From positions 1 through 46,203 of the IMG/VR virus record IMGVR_UViG_3300026473_000020: 46,203 bases of DNA, one strand, 5' to 3'. The DNA is from a virus. A program made the position numbers and the translations under genes. Every line of letters starts with the position of its first letter. Position 1 is the first letter of the stretch. Below are positions 25,127 through 32,484 of this stretch, in pieces. A model generated the notes under the pieces. That model did no database searches, was not told the origin of the DNA, and saw only the letters and a program-made list of their open reading frames with translations.

Positions 25127-25319
25127 TTCTATCCCTTTGTTCTTGCTTCCAATGATCGTATCTTAATTTTCTACACGCATCTCGAACTTCTGCAGGAATA
25201 TCTGGATGCCATTCGGCCATGCCGCAGTCGTATACTCGTTGTCGAGGAAAATCTAATAATACAAGAATTCCAAGGCCAACTATTATTATTAATGCTGCAA
25301 CAATTTTATCAAATTTCAT
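25068..25319 (-). CDS. Small membrane protein
   Basis: An 83-residue protein. Residues 4-23 (DKIVAALIIIVGLGILVLLD) form one transmembrane helix or a signal anchor; the rest is very hydrophilic (QEQRDRNERKNEERIHEGRS). It is ATGA-coupled to the upstream gene and overlaps dCMP deaminase by 59 bases, an unusually long overlap that suggests strong constraint on the region. Probably an inner membrane protein with cytoplasmic tail. Function unknown. Confidence 0.62.
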   Translation of the reverse strand: MKFDKIVAALIIIVGLGILVLLDFPRQRVYDCGMAEWHPDIPAEVRDACRKLRYDHWKQEQRDRNERKNEERIHEGRSIILRA

Positions 25320-25510
25320 AAAGCGTGACTTACTAAAATTTTACACATTAGAGCATCGTGTTCATTTTTAAAAAAGAATTTCATACATTCTTCGCTTACT
25401 TCTGTTGTGTATCGACCGCCGGGTAGTCCAAAGTGTTCGAGAACACTAGCACAGGTTCCACTCCACCAAACATCACCTTGATTACGCCACGGTATAGTAA
25501 TAACATTCAT
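25316..25510 (-). CDS. Small phage protein of unknown function
   Basis: A 64-residue protein (MNVITIPWRNQGDVWWSGTC, LEHFGLPGGRYTTEVSEECM, KNEHDALMCKILVSH). Three Cys and several Trp are evenly placed, so it is probably folded. ATGA overlaps on both sides put it in the same coupled string as the 25.5-25.7 kb gene and the membrane protein. It is similar in style to small conserved T4-like phage proteins, but no function is known to me. Confidence 0.65.
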   Translation of the reverse strand: MNVITIPWRNQGDVWWSGTCASVLEHFGLPGGRYTTEVSEECMKFFFKNEHDALMCKILVSHAL

Positions 25511-25701
25511 TCTGGTAATGGATTAAATCGTTGAAGAAAACTTTCAATGTAACAACTCCATTCCTGACATTCTGCTATATTAGGATTGCAGTTATCTAAT
25601 CGATAATACACCCAAGTATGATCATCGATTTCGGTTACACTAATAACACGAAATTTTTTTCTATCATTATAGGTACCCCAAAGTGTTCCTGCTTTAACCA
25701 T
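25507..25701 (-). CDS. Small beta-rich phage protein
   Basis: A 64-residue protein with a likely small beta barrel (AGTLWGTYNDRKKFRVISVT, DHTWVYYRLDNCNPNIAECQ, WSCYIESFLQRFNPLPE). It overlaps the SGNH gene upstream by 8 bases and the next gene by an ATGA. Function unknown. Confidence 0.65.
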   Translation of the reverse strand: MVKAGTLWGTYNDRKKFRVISVTEIDDHTWVYYRLDNCNPNIAECQEWSCYIESFLQRFNPLPE

Positions 25702-26281
25702 ATTCTTTGTTCCTTAAAAATTGTGACAGCAATTCAAAAATAACTTTATTTCCTTTTTCAGTATAATGATTAATTAAACCTCTTTCCGAACTCCAAAGTC
25801 TACTAAAATCAAAATGATTTTTTTCTATTGATAGTTTTTTTAAAATTTCAATATGAGATAAACTTATATAAGGAATTGTTATTATACTATTAATTTCTTT
25901 TCTTAACAACCGATAAACATCTAATTGATACTCGTCGTCGTAGTGATATTTGAACCATCCTTGAGCAGTTTTTAAATTACCATCAAACAAAGAAAAATTT
26001 TCGTTTATGTCGGTTAAAATTAAATCACAATCTTTATGAAATCCAGTTTTATGAATTGGATGATTTGGAGTATGTATTCTACTAGGACTGGTATGACTAA
26101 CAATTATACAATCATACAGGTGTTGGTTAATAGTTTCAATTTGTTTATATATTTTGTATTCGCCTACGCCAGCTTGAGCTACATTTGTAACTTCGTGTTC
26201 TTTAGCCAATAAATCAACCCAACCAATAGAGGCATTTGGCCACTTAGCGGCAAAACTATCACCGGCAATTAAAATTCTCAT
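25694..26281 (-). CDS. SGNH/GDSL-type hydrolase 2
   Basis: A 195-residue SGNH-like protein. Block I is ILIAGDSFAAKW (Ser9), a Gly block follows (QAGVGEYKI), and a C-terminal His sits in NHYTEKGNKVIFELLSQFL (block V; the usual Asp is shifted). SGNH enzymes act as esterases or deacylases on lipids and glycans. It is ATGA-coupled to the larger SGNH gene upstream, so two different members are made together. Whether it is catalytically active is unsure, since the Asn of block III is not clear. Confidence 0.68.
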   Translation of the reverse strand: MRILIAGDSFAAKWPNASIGWVDLLAKEHEVTNVAQAGVGEYKIYKQIETINQHLYDCIIVSHTSPSRIHTPNHPIHKTGFHKDCDLILTDINENFSLFDGNLKTAQGWFKYHYDDEYQLDVYRLLRKEINSIITIPYISLSHIEILKKLSIEKNHFDFSRLWSSERGLINHYTEKGNKVIFELLSQFLRNKEYG

Positions 26282-27096
26282 AGTGCTTTCAACCAGGGTA
26301 GATATTTAGTAGCAATGAGAGTGTGATAATCTTTATTATAATGTTCGTTGTCTTCGATAAAATATTTTGTATGGTCAATATTTTTATCTAAAAAGAATTT
26401 TTCAACGGTCTTAGGTGCTAATGTTGTAGCTTTTAATTGTCCGTAGTAGTTATAAACATCGGGAAATTTCAATCTTTCTGTAAAATTAAAAAGATATAAT
26501 TTAGCATTGTTTTCAAAACAAATTCTATCCCAGGCAAAGATTTGTAAACCAAAATCTCTTTTTTCTAAAAAAGAGTTTAATTCAAAAAATAATTTAACCT
26601 GCATATAAGTATTTTTTCTTAGATCAGGTTCTAATAATCCTTTCTCAGCAGATAAATTCATACCGGGAAATTTTGAATAATCGTCGTATGTGGGTTTATT
26701 GAATAATTGAAGTTTGTCTTTAACTACCGTATTGTCAACGTATCTAGAAATTAAAGAATTATCACTATCACATTTTAATTTAAAATGATCTACAGGAATA
26801 ACATCGTCGGATAATTCATTATCAAATCCTATTGTAAAACGATTTAAAGGTGCTACACATAGAAATACTTCATCAATGTCGTTATATTCTTCAAACATCG
26901 ATTTTAACCAGTCTGTATACACACGATTGTTTACACCTGCCATTGCATATATAGCCGCAGGTTTGTTTAGTTCGGACGAATAAATTTCTCCGTAATTATT
27001 TTCATTCCAGTAAGAAAAACTTCCTGGACCAATTTTTCCAGGAATACTATGGTATCCACAAGTATGACTATCTCCAATAAACAACGATCTTGACAT
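26278..27096 (-). CDS. SGNH-type hydrolase 3
   Basis: A 272-residue protein from the ATG at 27096, chosen because it overlaps the HIT stop as TAATG with AGGAAG upstream; a GTG two codons earlier is less likely. Block I is SLFIGDSHTCGY, then AIYAMAGVNNRVY (Gly and Asn in the block III position), and near the C-terminus IEDNEHYNKDYHTLIA (Asp/His as block V). It is probably an esterase or deacetylase, or a related acyl-carrier hydrolase. Substrate unknown. It is coupled to the shorter SGNH gene downstream. Confidence 0.68.
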   Translation of the reverse strand: MSRSLFIGDSHTCGYHSIPGKIGPGSFSYWNENNYGEIYSSELNKPAAIYAMAGVNNRVYTDWLKSMFEEYNDIDEVFLCVAPLNRFTIGFDNELSDDVIPVDHFKLKCDSDNSLISRYVDNTVVKDKLQLFNKPTYDDYSKFPGMNLSAEKGLLEPDLRKNTYMQVKLFFELNSFLEKRDFGLQIFAWDRICFENNAKLYLFNFTERLKFPDVYNYYGQLKATTLAPKTVEKFFLDKNIDHTKYFIEDNEHYNKDYHTLIATKYLPWLKAL

Positions 27097-27488
27097 TACC
27101 ACTTCCTATAATTACCTCGTTCTGGAATAACGTGTCTAACCCCACCAGTGGGATCTTCCATATCGCCTGTTCGTCTTGGAATTAAATGTACATGAGGCCA
27201 CGGAACCGTTTGTCCTGCTGATTGGCCATAGTTAAGACCAATATTAAACCCATCCCATTCTCCGGTGCCTACACGTTTAATTCCATCTTTAACTGCATCT
27301 TCAAAACAATCCATTAGCACATCAATAGTATTGTATTTAGGCACAAAAAGAAGATGGCCATCAGTAACAGGATACTTATCTCTAAATACTCTAACATGAT
27401 AGTCTTCCTCTACAAGTTCGGTCCACGGTGCTTTTGAATCTTCAATAAAATCAGGCTCCGACGGAAATACTTTATGTTCGTGTTTCAT
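27096..27488 (-). CDS. HIT-family nucleotide hydrolase/transferase
   Basis: A 130-residue HIT (histidine triad) protein, start at 27488 set by the ATGA overlap with the upstream stop. The active site is PWPHVHLIPRR, a H-x-H-x-x-P form (the third His of HxHxHxx is replaced by Ile-Pro). The fold elements RDKYPVTDGHLLFVPKYNTI and FNIGLNYGQSAGQTVPWPHV match HIT proteins that act on nucleotide phosphoramidates and dinucleoside polyphosphates. Its neighbour upstream is a phosphoribosyltransferase, so it may be part of nucleotide salvage. Confidence 0.8.
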   Translation of the reverse strand: MKHEHKVFPSEPDFIEDSKAPWTELVEEDYHVRVFRDKYPVTDGHLLFVPKYNTIDVLMDCFEDAVKDGIKRVGTGEWDGFNIGLNYGQSAGQTVPWPHVHLIPRRTGDMEDPTGGVRHVIPERGNYRKW

Positions 27489-28072
27489 TTTGACCACCAC
27501 TCTTCCCAAGGAAAATCAACCCATACATCCTCTTCTGCTTTGTTAATTTCCATGCCAACAAAATCCATTTTTACATTACACTTACTAGCAAGATTATCAA
27601 CTAAAACAGCAAATTTAACATTTTCGTTCCAAACTTCGTTCCACGAGTCGTCTCCTGGAAAACAACTAGAGCGCCAATCATCCATAATCCAATTAAAGGT
27701 AGCGCCACTATCGTTTATATCGTCTACAATTAAAATATTTTTGTAAGTAGCCCCGTCTTCTAACAAACCACTAGCTACATCTAAAATACTTCCAATGTCG
27801 TTAGCATCGTCAATTATACGATCCTTAGTTGGAGGACCAAGTGCATCTTCTGCCATCCACATATTGCTTTCTCCACCGCTGCCATCTCTTAAACTAACAT
27901 TTAAAGTCCACATTGGTACATTAAGATAATGACTCAACAATACAGCGGGAATAAGGCCACCGCGAGTTAGGCCAACAATATAATCTGGCTTCCAATATCC
28001 TGTTGCAATATTTCTTCCAATTTTTGAAACCAACCCTGTCATTTCATGCTGGTTGATTATGAGCTTTTTCAT
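27485..28072 (-). CDS. Purine/hypoxanthine-type phosphoribosyltransferase
   Basis: A 195-residue type I phosphoribosyltransferase. The PRPP-binding motif is NILIVDDINDSGATFNW (D117-D118, T125), and LTRGGLIPAVLLSHYL (35-50) is the N-terminal PRPP loop. It transfers ribose-5-phosphate from PRPP to a base, as in Gpt/Hpt-type enzymes. The central insert (GGESNMWMAEDALGP) is longer than in many bacterial forms. It overlaps the upstream cupin gene by 29 bases and couples to HIT by ATGA. In this context it could also handle a modified base such as a 7-deazaguanine, but that is inference. Confidence 0.85.
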   Translation of the reverse strand: MKKLIINQHEMTGLVSKIGRNIATGYWKPDYIVGLTRGGLIPAVLLSHYLNVPMWTLNVSLRDGSGGESNMWMAEDALGPPTKDRIIDDANDIGSILDVASGLLEDGATYKNILIVDDINDSGATFNWIMDDWRSSCFPGDDSWNEVWNENVKFAVLVDNLASKCNVKMDFVGMEINKAEEDVWVDFPWEEWWSK

Positions 28073-28490
28073 ATCTCTCCTTTAGATACTCTTCATGTTG
28101 TATCCATTTACCGTTAACATCAAAACCCCAATCGCGTTGTTTAGGACCAGGCATAAAAATAGTCCAGCACTCAACACCTGGTTCTAATTCAACACGATGA
28201 AAGCTATTAGCACTACAAGTTCTAAAATGACCAGGACCTCTCCAGAATCTTCCTTCTGGAGTAGTTTCCCAGTAACCACCTTTGAGAATTAGTGTAGCAT
28301 AAGGCCAAGGATGATCGTGTAAATCGTCCGGATCACCTTTTAAGAATTTGTGTAAAAAGATATTAAATGGAAAACGATCTCTATCTTTTAGAAAAAGATA
28401 GTAACGTTCTAAATATGGTTCGTTTACTTCTCGATCCATAACGATACGTTTACGACCCATACCTTCTAAAAGATTAAGAAACCATTTCAT
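28044..28490 (-). CDS. Cupin-type protein
   Basis: A 148-residue cupin, start at 28490 from the ATGA overlap with the upstream gene. Motif 1 is LHDHPWPYATLILKGGYWE (H58, H60), and motif 2 is NSFHRVELEPG (H98), so three metal-binding histidines are in place. The remaining residues form a small beta barrel (RFWRGPGHFRTC, VECWTIFMPGP). Cupins of this kind are metal-dependent isomerases, oxygenases or binding proteins; the substrate is unknown. It lies between the phosphoribosyltransferase and the FolE cluster and may act on a nucleotide-derived intermediate. Confidence 0.75.
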   Translation of the reverse strand: MKWFLNLLEGMGRKRIVMDREVNEPYLERYYLFLKDRDRFPFNIFLHKFLKGDPDDLHDHPWPYATLILKGGYWETTPEGRFWRGPGHFRTCSANSFHRVELEPGVECWTIFMPGPKQRDWGFDVNGKWIQHEEYLKERYEKAHNQPA

Positions 28491-28702
28491 GTGCGATCCT
28501 TTAACCATGCGTCTACTTTTGCTTCTGCTTCTTCTTGTGTAACAGCATAAGCATAGATCCAAAAACAATCATCTTTACCTTTGATATCAAAAGGAACACT
28601 ACCGTTAAACAGGATTCCTTCTTCTAACATACGTTTTACTTCAAATTTCTTTAAATTTCTTGCACGATTAATTAAATCGTTAGCCATGTCTACTGAATTC
28701 AT
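28487..28702 (-). CDS. Small protein coupled to FolE
   Basis: A 71-residue protein with a helical first half (MANDLINRARNLKKFEVKRM) and a beta/alpha second half (DIKGKDDCFWIYAYAVTQEE). It overlaps FolE and the cupin by ATGA on both sides. Its start is at 28702, matching the overlap. The pattern of a compact alpha/beta domain suggests a DNA- or protein-binding partner. Function unknown. Confidence 0.68.
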   Translation of the reverse strand: MNSVDMANDLINRARNLKKFEVKRMLEEGILFNGSVPFDIKGKDDCFWIYAYAVTQEEAEAKVDAWLKDRT

Positions 28703-29445
28703 CTTGGGGCAAACTCCTGTTGTAGTTTAATGTTATCAAAGAATTCTTTCTTTGTACCAGGATCATCTTTAAACGCACCTTTGAGTACGGTGGTCTGTGT
28801 AAGACTAGAATGTGCCATAATACCACGATTCTCACAGCATCCGTGTACTGCTTGAATATAAACGCCTAGGTCTCTAGCTTCTGTGGCTTTTTCGATCTCC
28901 CGAGCAATGTCATTAGCAAGTTCCTCCTGGAGAGTACCACGTCGGGCACACCACTGGGCGATTCTTGTGTATTTGCTGAGTCCGATGAGCTTTTGGGCAG
29001 CAATAATACCAATATAAGCAACGCCAGTAACGGGTTGGTGATGATGGCTACACATACTGCGAAGCTCGCTACGAACAACCAACATACCTTCGTAACGGTC
29101 CTCCGAGTCATTTGGAAACGCTGTTGCTGATGGTTTTGGGTCATATCTTCCTGCCATTATTTCGTTAAAATACATCTTAGCAAGGCGACGTGCTGTGCCT
29201 TTACTATTAGGATCGTTTTCACGATCAATTAGCAACCGATCAAGCACTAGTTCAAATGCCTCTGTTGCTTCGTCAATTAGTCGTTCTTTATCGCCTTCGT
29301 GTAAAAAGTCGCTGATATTATCGCCAGCCCAAAAGCGTTTGCCCTCACGTTTCATTTTAAAACGAAGATGATCGCCTAAGTATGCTTCTTCGTAACCACC
29401 GTTCCCTGCCATTGCGTCCAGGGCTGTTTCTTTTTTATCTGTCAA
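28699..29445 (-). CDS. folE: GTP cyclohydrolase I (FolE)
   Basis: A 248-residue GTP cyclohydrolase I, the first step from GTP to dihydroneopterin triphosphate, shared by folate and 7-deazaguanine synthesis. The family core is clear: MCSHHHQPVTGVAYIGIIAA (zinc and catalytic His/Cys), KLIGLSKYTRIAQWCARRGT, LQEELANDIAREIEKATEAR and IQAVHGCCENRGIMAHSS. The start is TTG at 29445, with GGAG nine bases upstream; an ATG at 29412 has no ribosome site. QueD- and QueE-like genes and DpdA nearby point to DNA modification rather than folate. Confidence 0.92.
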   Translation of the reverse strand: MTDKKETALDAMAGNGGYEEAYLGDHLRFKMKREGKRFWAGDNISDFLHEGDKERLIDEATEAFELVLDRLLIDRENDPNSKGTARRLAKMYFNEIMAGRYDPKPSATAFPNDSEDRYEGMLVVRSELRSMCSHHHQPVTGVAYIGIIAAQKLIGLSKYTRIAQWCARRGTLQEELANDIAREIEKATEARDLGVYIQAVHGCCENRGIMAHSSLTQTTVLKGAFKDDPGTKKEFFDNIKLQQEFAPR

Positions 29446-29484
29446 TTAAATTTCTCCGAGTTAATGTCGTGGATGACATATTAG

Positions 29485-30546
29485 TTATTTTAACATATCT
29501 AATAGGTTATCGCAACTAAAATAGTTTTCTTTTAGTTTTGTTACTTGTTTATTTAGGCGAGGTAGATAAGATTTATAATTTTCCATATAGTGAATAACTC
29601 GATCTACAACAGCACTTCTGTATTTTTTATAGCTGTCAAATGATTCTGTCCATTCGCTAGGATATTTGAAATCCTCCATTGACATTTCGCTGTAACTTAA
29701 ACGATCTGGAACCATAGGTATTGCATCAACAATTGCACCTTCATACCAACTAATACCTAGTGTTTCTTGCAGGTTAGCACTAAACACAAGTTTAGCTTCT
29801 CCTAAGAAATTATGATATTCGTTTTTGGTTAGTTGGCGTTCTTGACAAACAACAAATTCATACTGCGGTAACTGCTCTTTAAGATCATTAAAAATGTCAA
29901 CTTGTTTTTCAGGAGCAATACGATGAGGAAAAAGGATTAGATCTTTTTTAGCCATTCCTTTATATTGCAATAAAGTATCTTCCATATACTCCATTGGCCA
30001 ACCAGTACGAGTCATTTTATAATAATTTTCTGGTCCGTACATACCGCCAAACAAATTCTTATTAAACATTTCGATATGAAATTGAGTAGCAAAGTAGTTG
30101 TGGTCGAACGCATGAAAGAAACTTTTCTCAGCGTGTCTAACCCAGGGAGCATCGCCGATGAGTCTGCCTAGAAAGTCTTGAGGATCGTATGACCCAGCAT
30201 GCCATAAGCCATGTGTGGTTACTGGAATGTTCAATAACTCACTCATGTACTTTAAATTTATGATACCAGGATGCCAAGCATCAGTAAACAAAAAGTGATC
30301 GCCGGGATGAACGGCTCCGTTACAAAATAAACGCCCCATCTGCTCAACTTGGCTAGACTTATAGATATTAGTCCCGCCAAAATTAAGAAAGGCGCCAGGA
30401 GTAGTGGCACTAGGAATGTCCGTAGGACCAGATATAATTTGAACATTGTGACCTGCCTTTCGAAGAAGTGAAGGTAAATGGGTTTTCCACTCGCCTGTAT
30501 AGCGAGTTTCTACTGCTTCAAGGTCAACGAGGAAAACCCTTGCCAT
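29485..30546 (-). CDS. GT-B (GT4-like) glycosyltransferase
   Basis: A 353-residue protein from the ATG at 30546, chosen for AGGGG upstream. An open frame continues 50 codons earlier but runs through the neighbouring gene. N-terminal Rossmann domain (ARVFLVDLEAVETRYTGEW, FLNFGGTNIYKSSQVEQ), then the GT4 donor domain: DLILFPHRIAPEKQVDIFND, VVCQERQLTKNEYHNFLGEA and the E-x7-E site in QETLGISWYEGAIVDAIPMV. GT4 enzymes use UDP- or ADP-sugars. It sits between FolE and the QueD-like gene, so it might glycosylate a modified DNA base, a T4-like strategy; the link is inferred from position. It could also act on surface glycans. Confidence 0.75.
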   Translation of the reverse strand: MARVFLVDLEAVETRYTGEWKTHLPSLLRKAGHNVQIISGPTDIPSATTPGAFLNFGGTNIYKSSQVEQMGRLFCNGAVHPGDHFLFTDAWHPGIINLKYMSELLNIPVTTHGLWHAGSYDPQDFLGRLIGDAPWVRHAEKSFFHAFDHNYFATQFHIEMFNKNLFGGMYGPENYYKMTRTGWPMEYMEDTLLQYKGMAKKDLILFPHRIAPEKQVDIFNDLKEQLPQYEFVVCQERQLTKNEYHNFLGEAKLVFSANLQETLGISWYEGAIVDAIPMVPDRLSYSEMSMEDFKYPSEWTESFDSYKKYRSAVVDRVIHYMENYKSYLPRLNKQVTKLKENYFSCDNLLDMLK

Positions 30547-30547
30547 A

Positions 30548-30808
30548 TTAACGACCCCTGCGATCGTAATTTCGATTGTCGTAGTTACGACCTTCGAATC
30601 TTGGTTTATTTCCTTGGTAAGGTCGACGTGGTCGCTTACTTGCCAAGTATGCACCATAATTAGGTGCATCTTTACGATACAACTCCGCTGGATCAAAATT
30701 GCGAAGTTCGAAGCGACACCAGTCGTAGTATGCTTCTAGATCATCCCAAACTTTTACAACGTCCGGGCGGTTTTCAAAATAGGAATAATCCTTATAATTA
30801 CGAGCCAT
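30548..30808 (-). CDS. Small conserved phage protein with basic Arg/Asn tail
   Basis: An 86-residue protein with a conserved N-terminal part (MARNYKDYSYFENRPDVVKV, WDDLEAYYDWCRFELRNFDP) and a disordered basic tail (RPRRPYQGNKPRFEGRNYDN, then NRNYDRRGR). Arg/Asn/Tyr-rich tails of this type often bind nucleic acid. I recall the N-terminal part as common in T4-like cyanophages. It has one base between its stop and the glycosyltransferase start. Function unknown. Confidence 0.72.
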   Translation of the reverse strand: MARNYKDYSYFENRPDVVKVWDDLEAYYDWCRFELRNFDPAELYRKDAPNYGAYLASKRPRRPYQGNKPRFEGRNYDNRNYDRRGR

Positions 30809-30820
30809 TATAGCTTTCCT

Positions 30821-31210
30821 TTAGTACTTGATGAAACTACCATTTTCTCCGTCTTCGGAGACCTCAATCCAAACCTCACGGTCGGGATACTTTTTGCTAA
30901 TCATGTCATATAAATCATCTGACATCATTTCGCAACTTTTAAAATCTAAACTCAGTGTAGCATCTGCGTAGAGATTTTGCAACCAACGTTTAAATTGAAT
31001 AAACTCAATATCGCGGTCATTGTGAGTAACACCAATCCATACCTTAAAATGGAAGATATGTCGATGTGGATAGCCTAGGAAACTTACATCATATTCATCA
31101 CCTGTTGCTAGGTTAGGATCTGTAAGTGCTGCGGGATATTTGTGCATACCTTCTTTTTGAAAGGTAACCCAAATCATTTTGTTAGGACGAATGTCTTGTT
31201 TGATAATCAT
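30821..31210 (-). CDS. queD: QueD-like 6-carboxy-tetrahydropterin synthase
   Basis: A 129-residue protein, start at 31210 by ATGA overlap. Its order of motifs follows QueD/PTPS: GYPHRHIFHFKVWIGV (zinc histidines), NDRDIEFIQFKRWLQ (the G-x-V-x-DF-x2-LK block), TLSLDFKSCEMMSDDLYDMI (the LDHxxLN and PTxEN region with the catalytic Cys near 92), and EVWIEVSEDGENGSFIKY (Glu). QueD makes CPH4 from dihydroneopterin triphosphate, next after FolE. The protein is divergent, so preQ0 precursor synthesis is inferred from motif order plus FolE, QueE and DpdA neighbours. Confidence 0.75.
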   Translation of the reverse strand: MIIKQDIRPNKMIWVTFQKEGMHKYPAALTDPNLATGDEYDVSFLGYPHRHIFHFKVWIGVTHNDRDIEFIQFKRWLQNLYADATLSLDFKSCEMMSDDLYDMISKKYPDREVWIEVSEDGENGSFIKY

Positions 31211-31422
31211 ATTTGCATCAAGCCGTCGCACAGCTCTTTAATTTCATCTCTGGTCATATTAAAGTTATAGATACTTGAAGTATCAACTTTACCTTGTTTA
31301 TTTAGGCTTTCTTGCACAAAGTCTAAACTAATAAGACCTTTTGGAGCAATACATTCGTTTGCTACAACCTTTAAACGAAAGCCGGGATTTTCATGTACAA
31401 CAAATTCTTTTTTAACTCTCAT
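31207..31422 (-). CDS. Small protein of unknown function in the deazaguanine cluster
   Basis: A 71-residue protein (RVKKEFVVHENPGFRLKVVA, ECIAPKGLISLDFVQESLNK, SSIYNFNMTRDEIKELCDGL). It couples to QueD-like and the upstream gene by ATGA overlaps. A small beta then helical layout is all I can see. Its position suggests a link to the nucleotide modification genes, unproven. Confidence 0.68.
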   Translation of the reverse strand: MRVKKEFVVHENPGFRLKVVANECIAPKGLISLDFVQESLNKQGKVDTSSIYNFNMTRDEIKELCDGLMQI

Positions 31423-31799
31423 CTTTGCAAAGCCTCCATCATAATAATTTTTGCTAAACGATCACCTAAATCTTCTGCTTCTGTAATAACATGCATAGTA
31501 TTTTGATTACGATCTCTATTACGATCATAACTACGAGTTTCTACAACGTATCCACCACTTGCTTTATAAATCTGTAGTCGCATACCTTCGGAAGATAGTT
31601 TATCTTCTTCAACATAGATACCACGATCTGCTTCGATATCGTCTTGATGGTCCATTAACCAGTTGCGAAAACGTTGTTTTAAAGTTAGTTTCATTTCTTT
31701 CTTTCTTGCCTTTTTAATTTTATTCAATCCGTAACCAGGTGTTCTTGCGATTGACTTTTGGCCAATGGCGTAGCCTGCTGATACTTGTCCAGTACTCAT
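31419..31799 (-). CDS. Conserved phage protein, DNA-linked role possible
   Basis: A 126-residue protein from the ATGA-coupled start at 31799. A shorter form starting at 31694 (KLTLKQRFRNWLMDHQDD) is also plausible, since that is where the conserved part begins in relatives I recall. Later segments SEGMRLQIYKASGGYVVETR, SYDRNRDRNQNTMHVITEAE and LAKIIMMEAL form a beta/alpha domain. The N-terminal 35 residues are basic (KKARKKEMKL). Function unknown. Confidence 0.68.
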   Translation of the reverse strand: MSTGQVSAGYAIGQKSIARTPGYGLNKIKKARKKEMKLTLKQRFRNWLMDHQDDIEADRGIYVEEDKLSSEGMRLQIYKASGGYVVETRSYDRNRDRNQNTMHVITEAEDLGDRLAKIIMMEALQR

Positions 31800-32329
31800 T
31801 TAATAATTTCATCCTTGCCATATTGATCCCAATCTGTGAAGCGATCTCTTCCCAGAAGGTCCTGTAGGTTATGACACCATACCCCAGGATTAGTTGCTGA
31901 AAAATCTTTGTCGTCGATTTTAAGAGTGGCGTTATAACCTAGTTGATTAATATAAGGTAATTTTACACTGATCTGCGGAATAAATCTACGTTTTTCGGTA
32001 AGACCGCTTTCAAGCAATCCTTCCGTTTCGCTGACATCAAAATCAAGAGTACACCAGAAACCGTCTTCGGCGTCTAAGCATACATAGATCATATCTTCCC
32101 AAGGACGCCAGGTTTCAACATCATTGACGCCGTTAGTTTTAAAACTTTGGTTAGCACCAAAATAGATATGTTTGCAGTCGTTATTACGAGCAAGTTCCAT
32201 AATAACATATGGATCATGAACGCCTACAACAAAAAGAGTTTTCATTCCAAAGGCAGGAGTCTTTTCAATTTCGACTCCTGTAAAGAAGGTGATGTTGTTT
32301 TCAACACCAGTGGAGTAATCACGTTTCAT
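31796..32329 (-). CDS. Unknown protein between QueD-like and DpdA-like genes
   Basis: A 177-residue protein with four recognisable blocks: NITFFTGVEIEKTPAFGMKT, LFVVGVHDPYVIMELARNND, CKHIYFGANQSFKTNGVNDV and ETWRPWEDMIYVCLDAEDGF. The central Gly-rich and acidic pattern looks like an enzyme, but I do not recognise a family; it is not QueC, whose ATP-binding SGGxDS is absent. Consensus sigma70 promoter lies 33 bases upstream. It opens the unit that runs into QueD and FolE, so a role in the same pathway is possible. Confidence 0.62.
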   Translation of the reverse strand: MKRDYSTGVENNITFFTGVEIEKTPAFGMKTLFVVGVHDPYVIMELARNNDCKHIYFGANQSFKTNGVNDVETWRPWEDMIYVCLDAEDGFWCTLDFDVSETEGLLESGLTEKRRFIPQISVKLPYINQLGYNATLKIDDKDFSATNPGVWCHNLQDLLGRDRFTDWDQYGKDEIIK

Positions 32330-32484
32330 TTTTTAAAAAGATTTTTAATTGACGTAAGTAAATTATAATATCTTGCTTTGTAATTGTCAACAAGAATTTG
32401 GTTAACCACAGATTGATGAGGACATCTTCCTTGATTCCAAGTACAATTTGGTTGAACGTCTTCTTTACAATATGTACATTTCAT
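32326..32484 (-). CDS. 52-residue zinc-finger-like protein
   Basis: A short open frame from ATG at 32484 to TGA at 32326. It is ATGA-coupled at both ends: its start overlaps the DUF465-like stop, and its stop overlaps the start at 32329. The sequence begins MKCTYCKEDVQPNC and has Cys at 3, 6, 14 and 21 plus His23 (WNQGRCPHQS), a CxxC...C...CxH zinc-ribbon-like set, then an amphipathic helix. AGAAG lies before the ATG. The cysteine spacing and coupled junctions make chance unlikely. It may be a small DNA- or RNA-binding protein. Confidence 0.75.
   Translation of the reverse strand: MKCTYCKEDVQPNCTWNQGRCPHQSVVNQILVDNYKARYYNLLTSIKNLFKK
32362..32390 (-). promoter_or_regulatory. Consensus sigma70 promoter before the 31.8-32.3 kb gene
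   Basis: On the - strand: TTGACA (32390-32385), exact 17-base spacer, TATAAT (32367-32362). Both hexamers are perfect. It lies inside the small zinc-finger gene, 33 bases before the ATG at 32329. It would drive the cluster that leads to QueD, the glycosyltransferase and FolE. Confidence 0.78.

Noticed and set aside
25885-25915. TATAAT with TTGTTA at 17 bases within an SGNH gene
   Set aside because: The -35 matches only partly and there is no gene start downstream within a reasonable distance, so probably chance in AT-rich DNA.
29464-29479. Hairpin between the glycosyltransferase and FolE genes
   Set aside because: Only a 5-base stem (ATGTC/GACAT) with a 6-base loop and no T-run, so not convincing as a terminator or riboswitch.
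30547-30696. N-terminal extension of the GT-B gene
   Set aside because: The 50 extra codons overlap the neighbouring gene in another frame and lack fold features; AGGGG sits right before the ATG at 30546.
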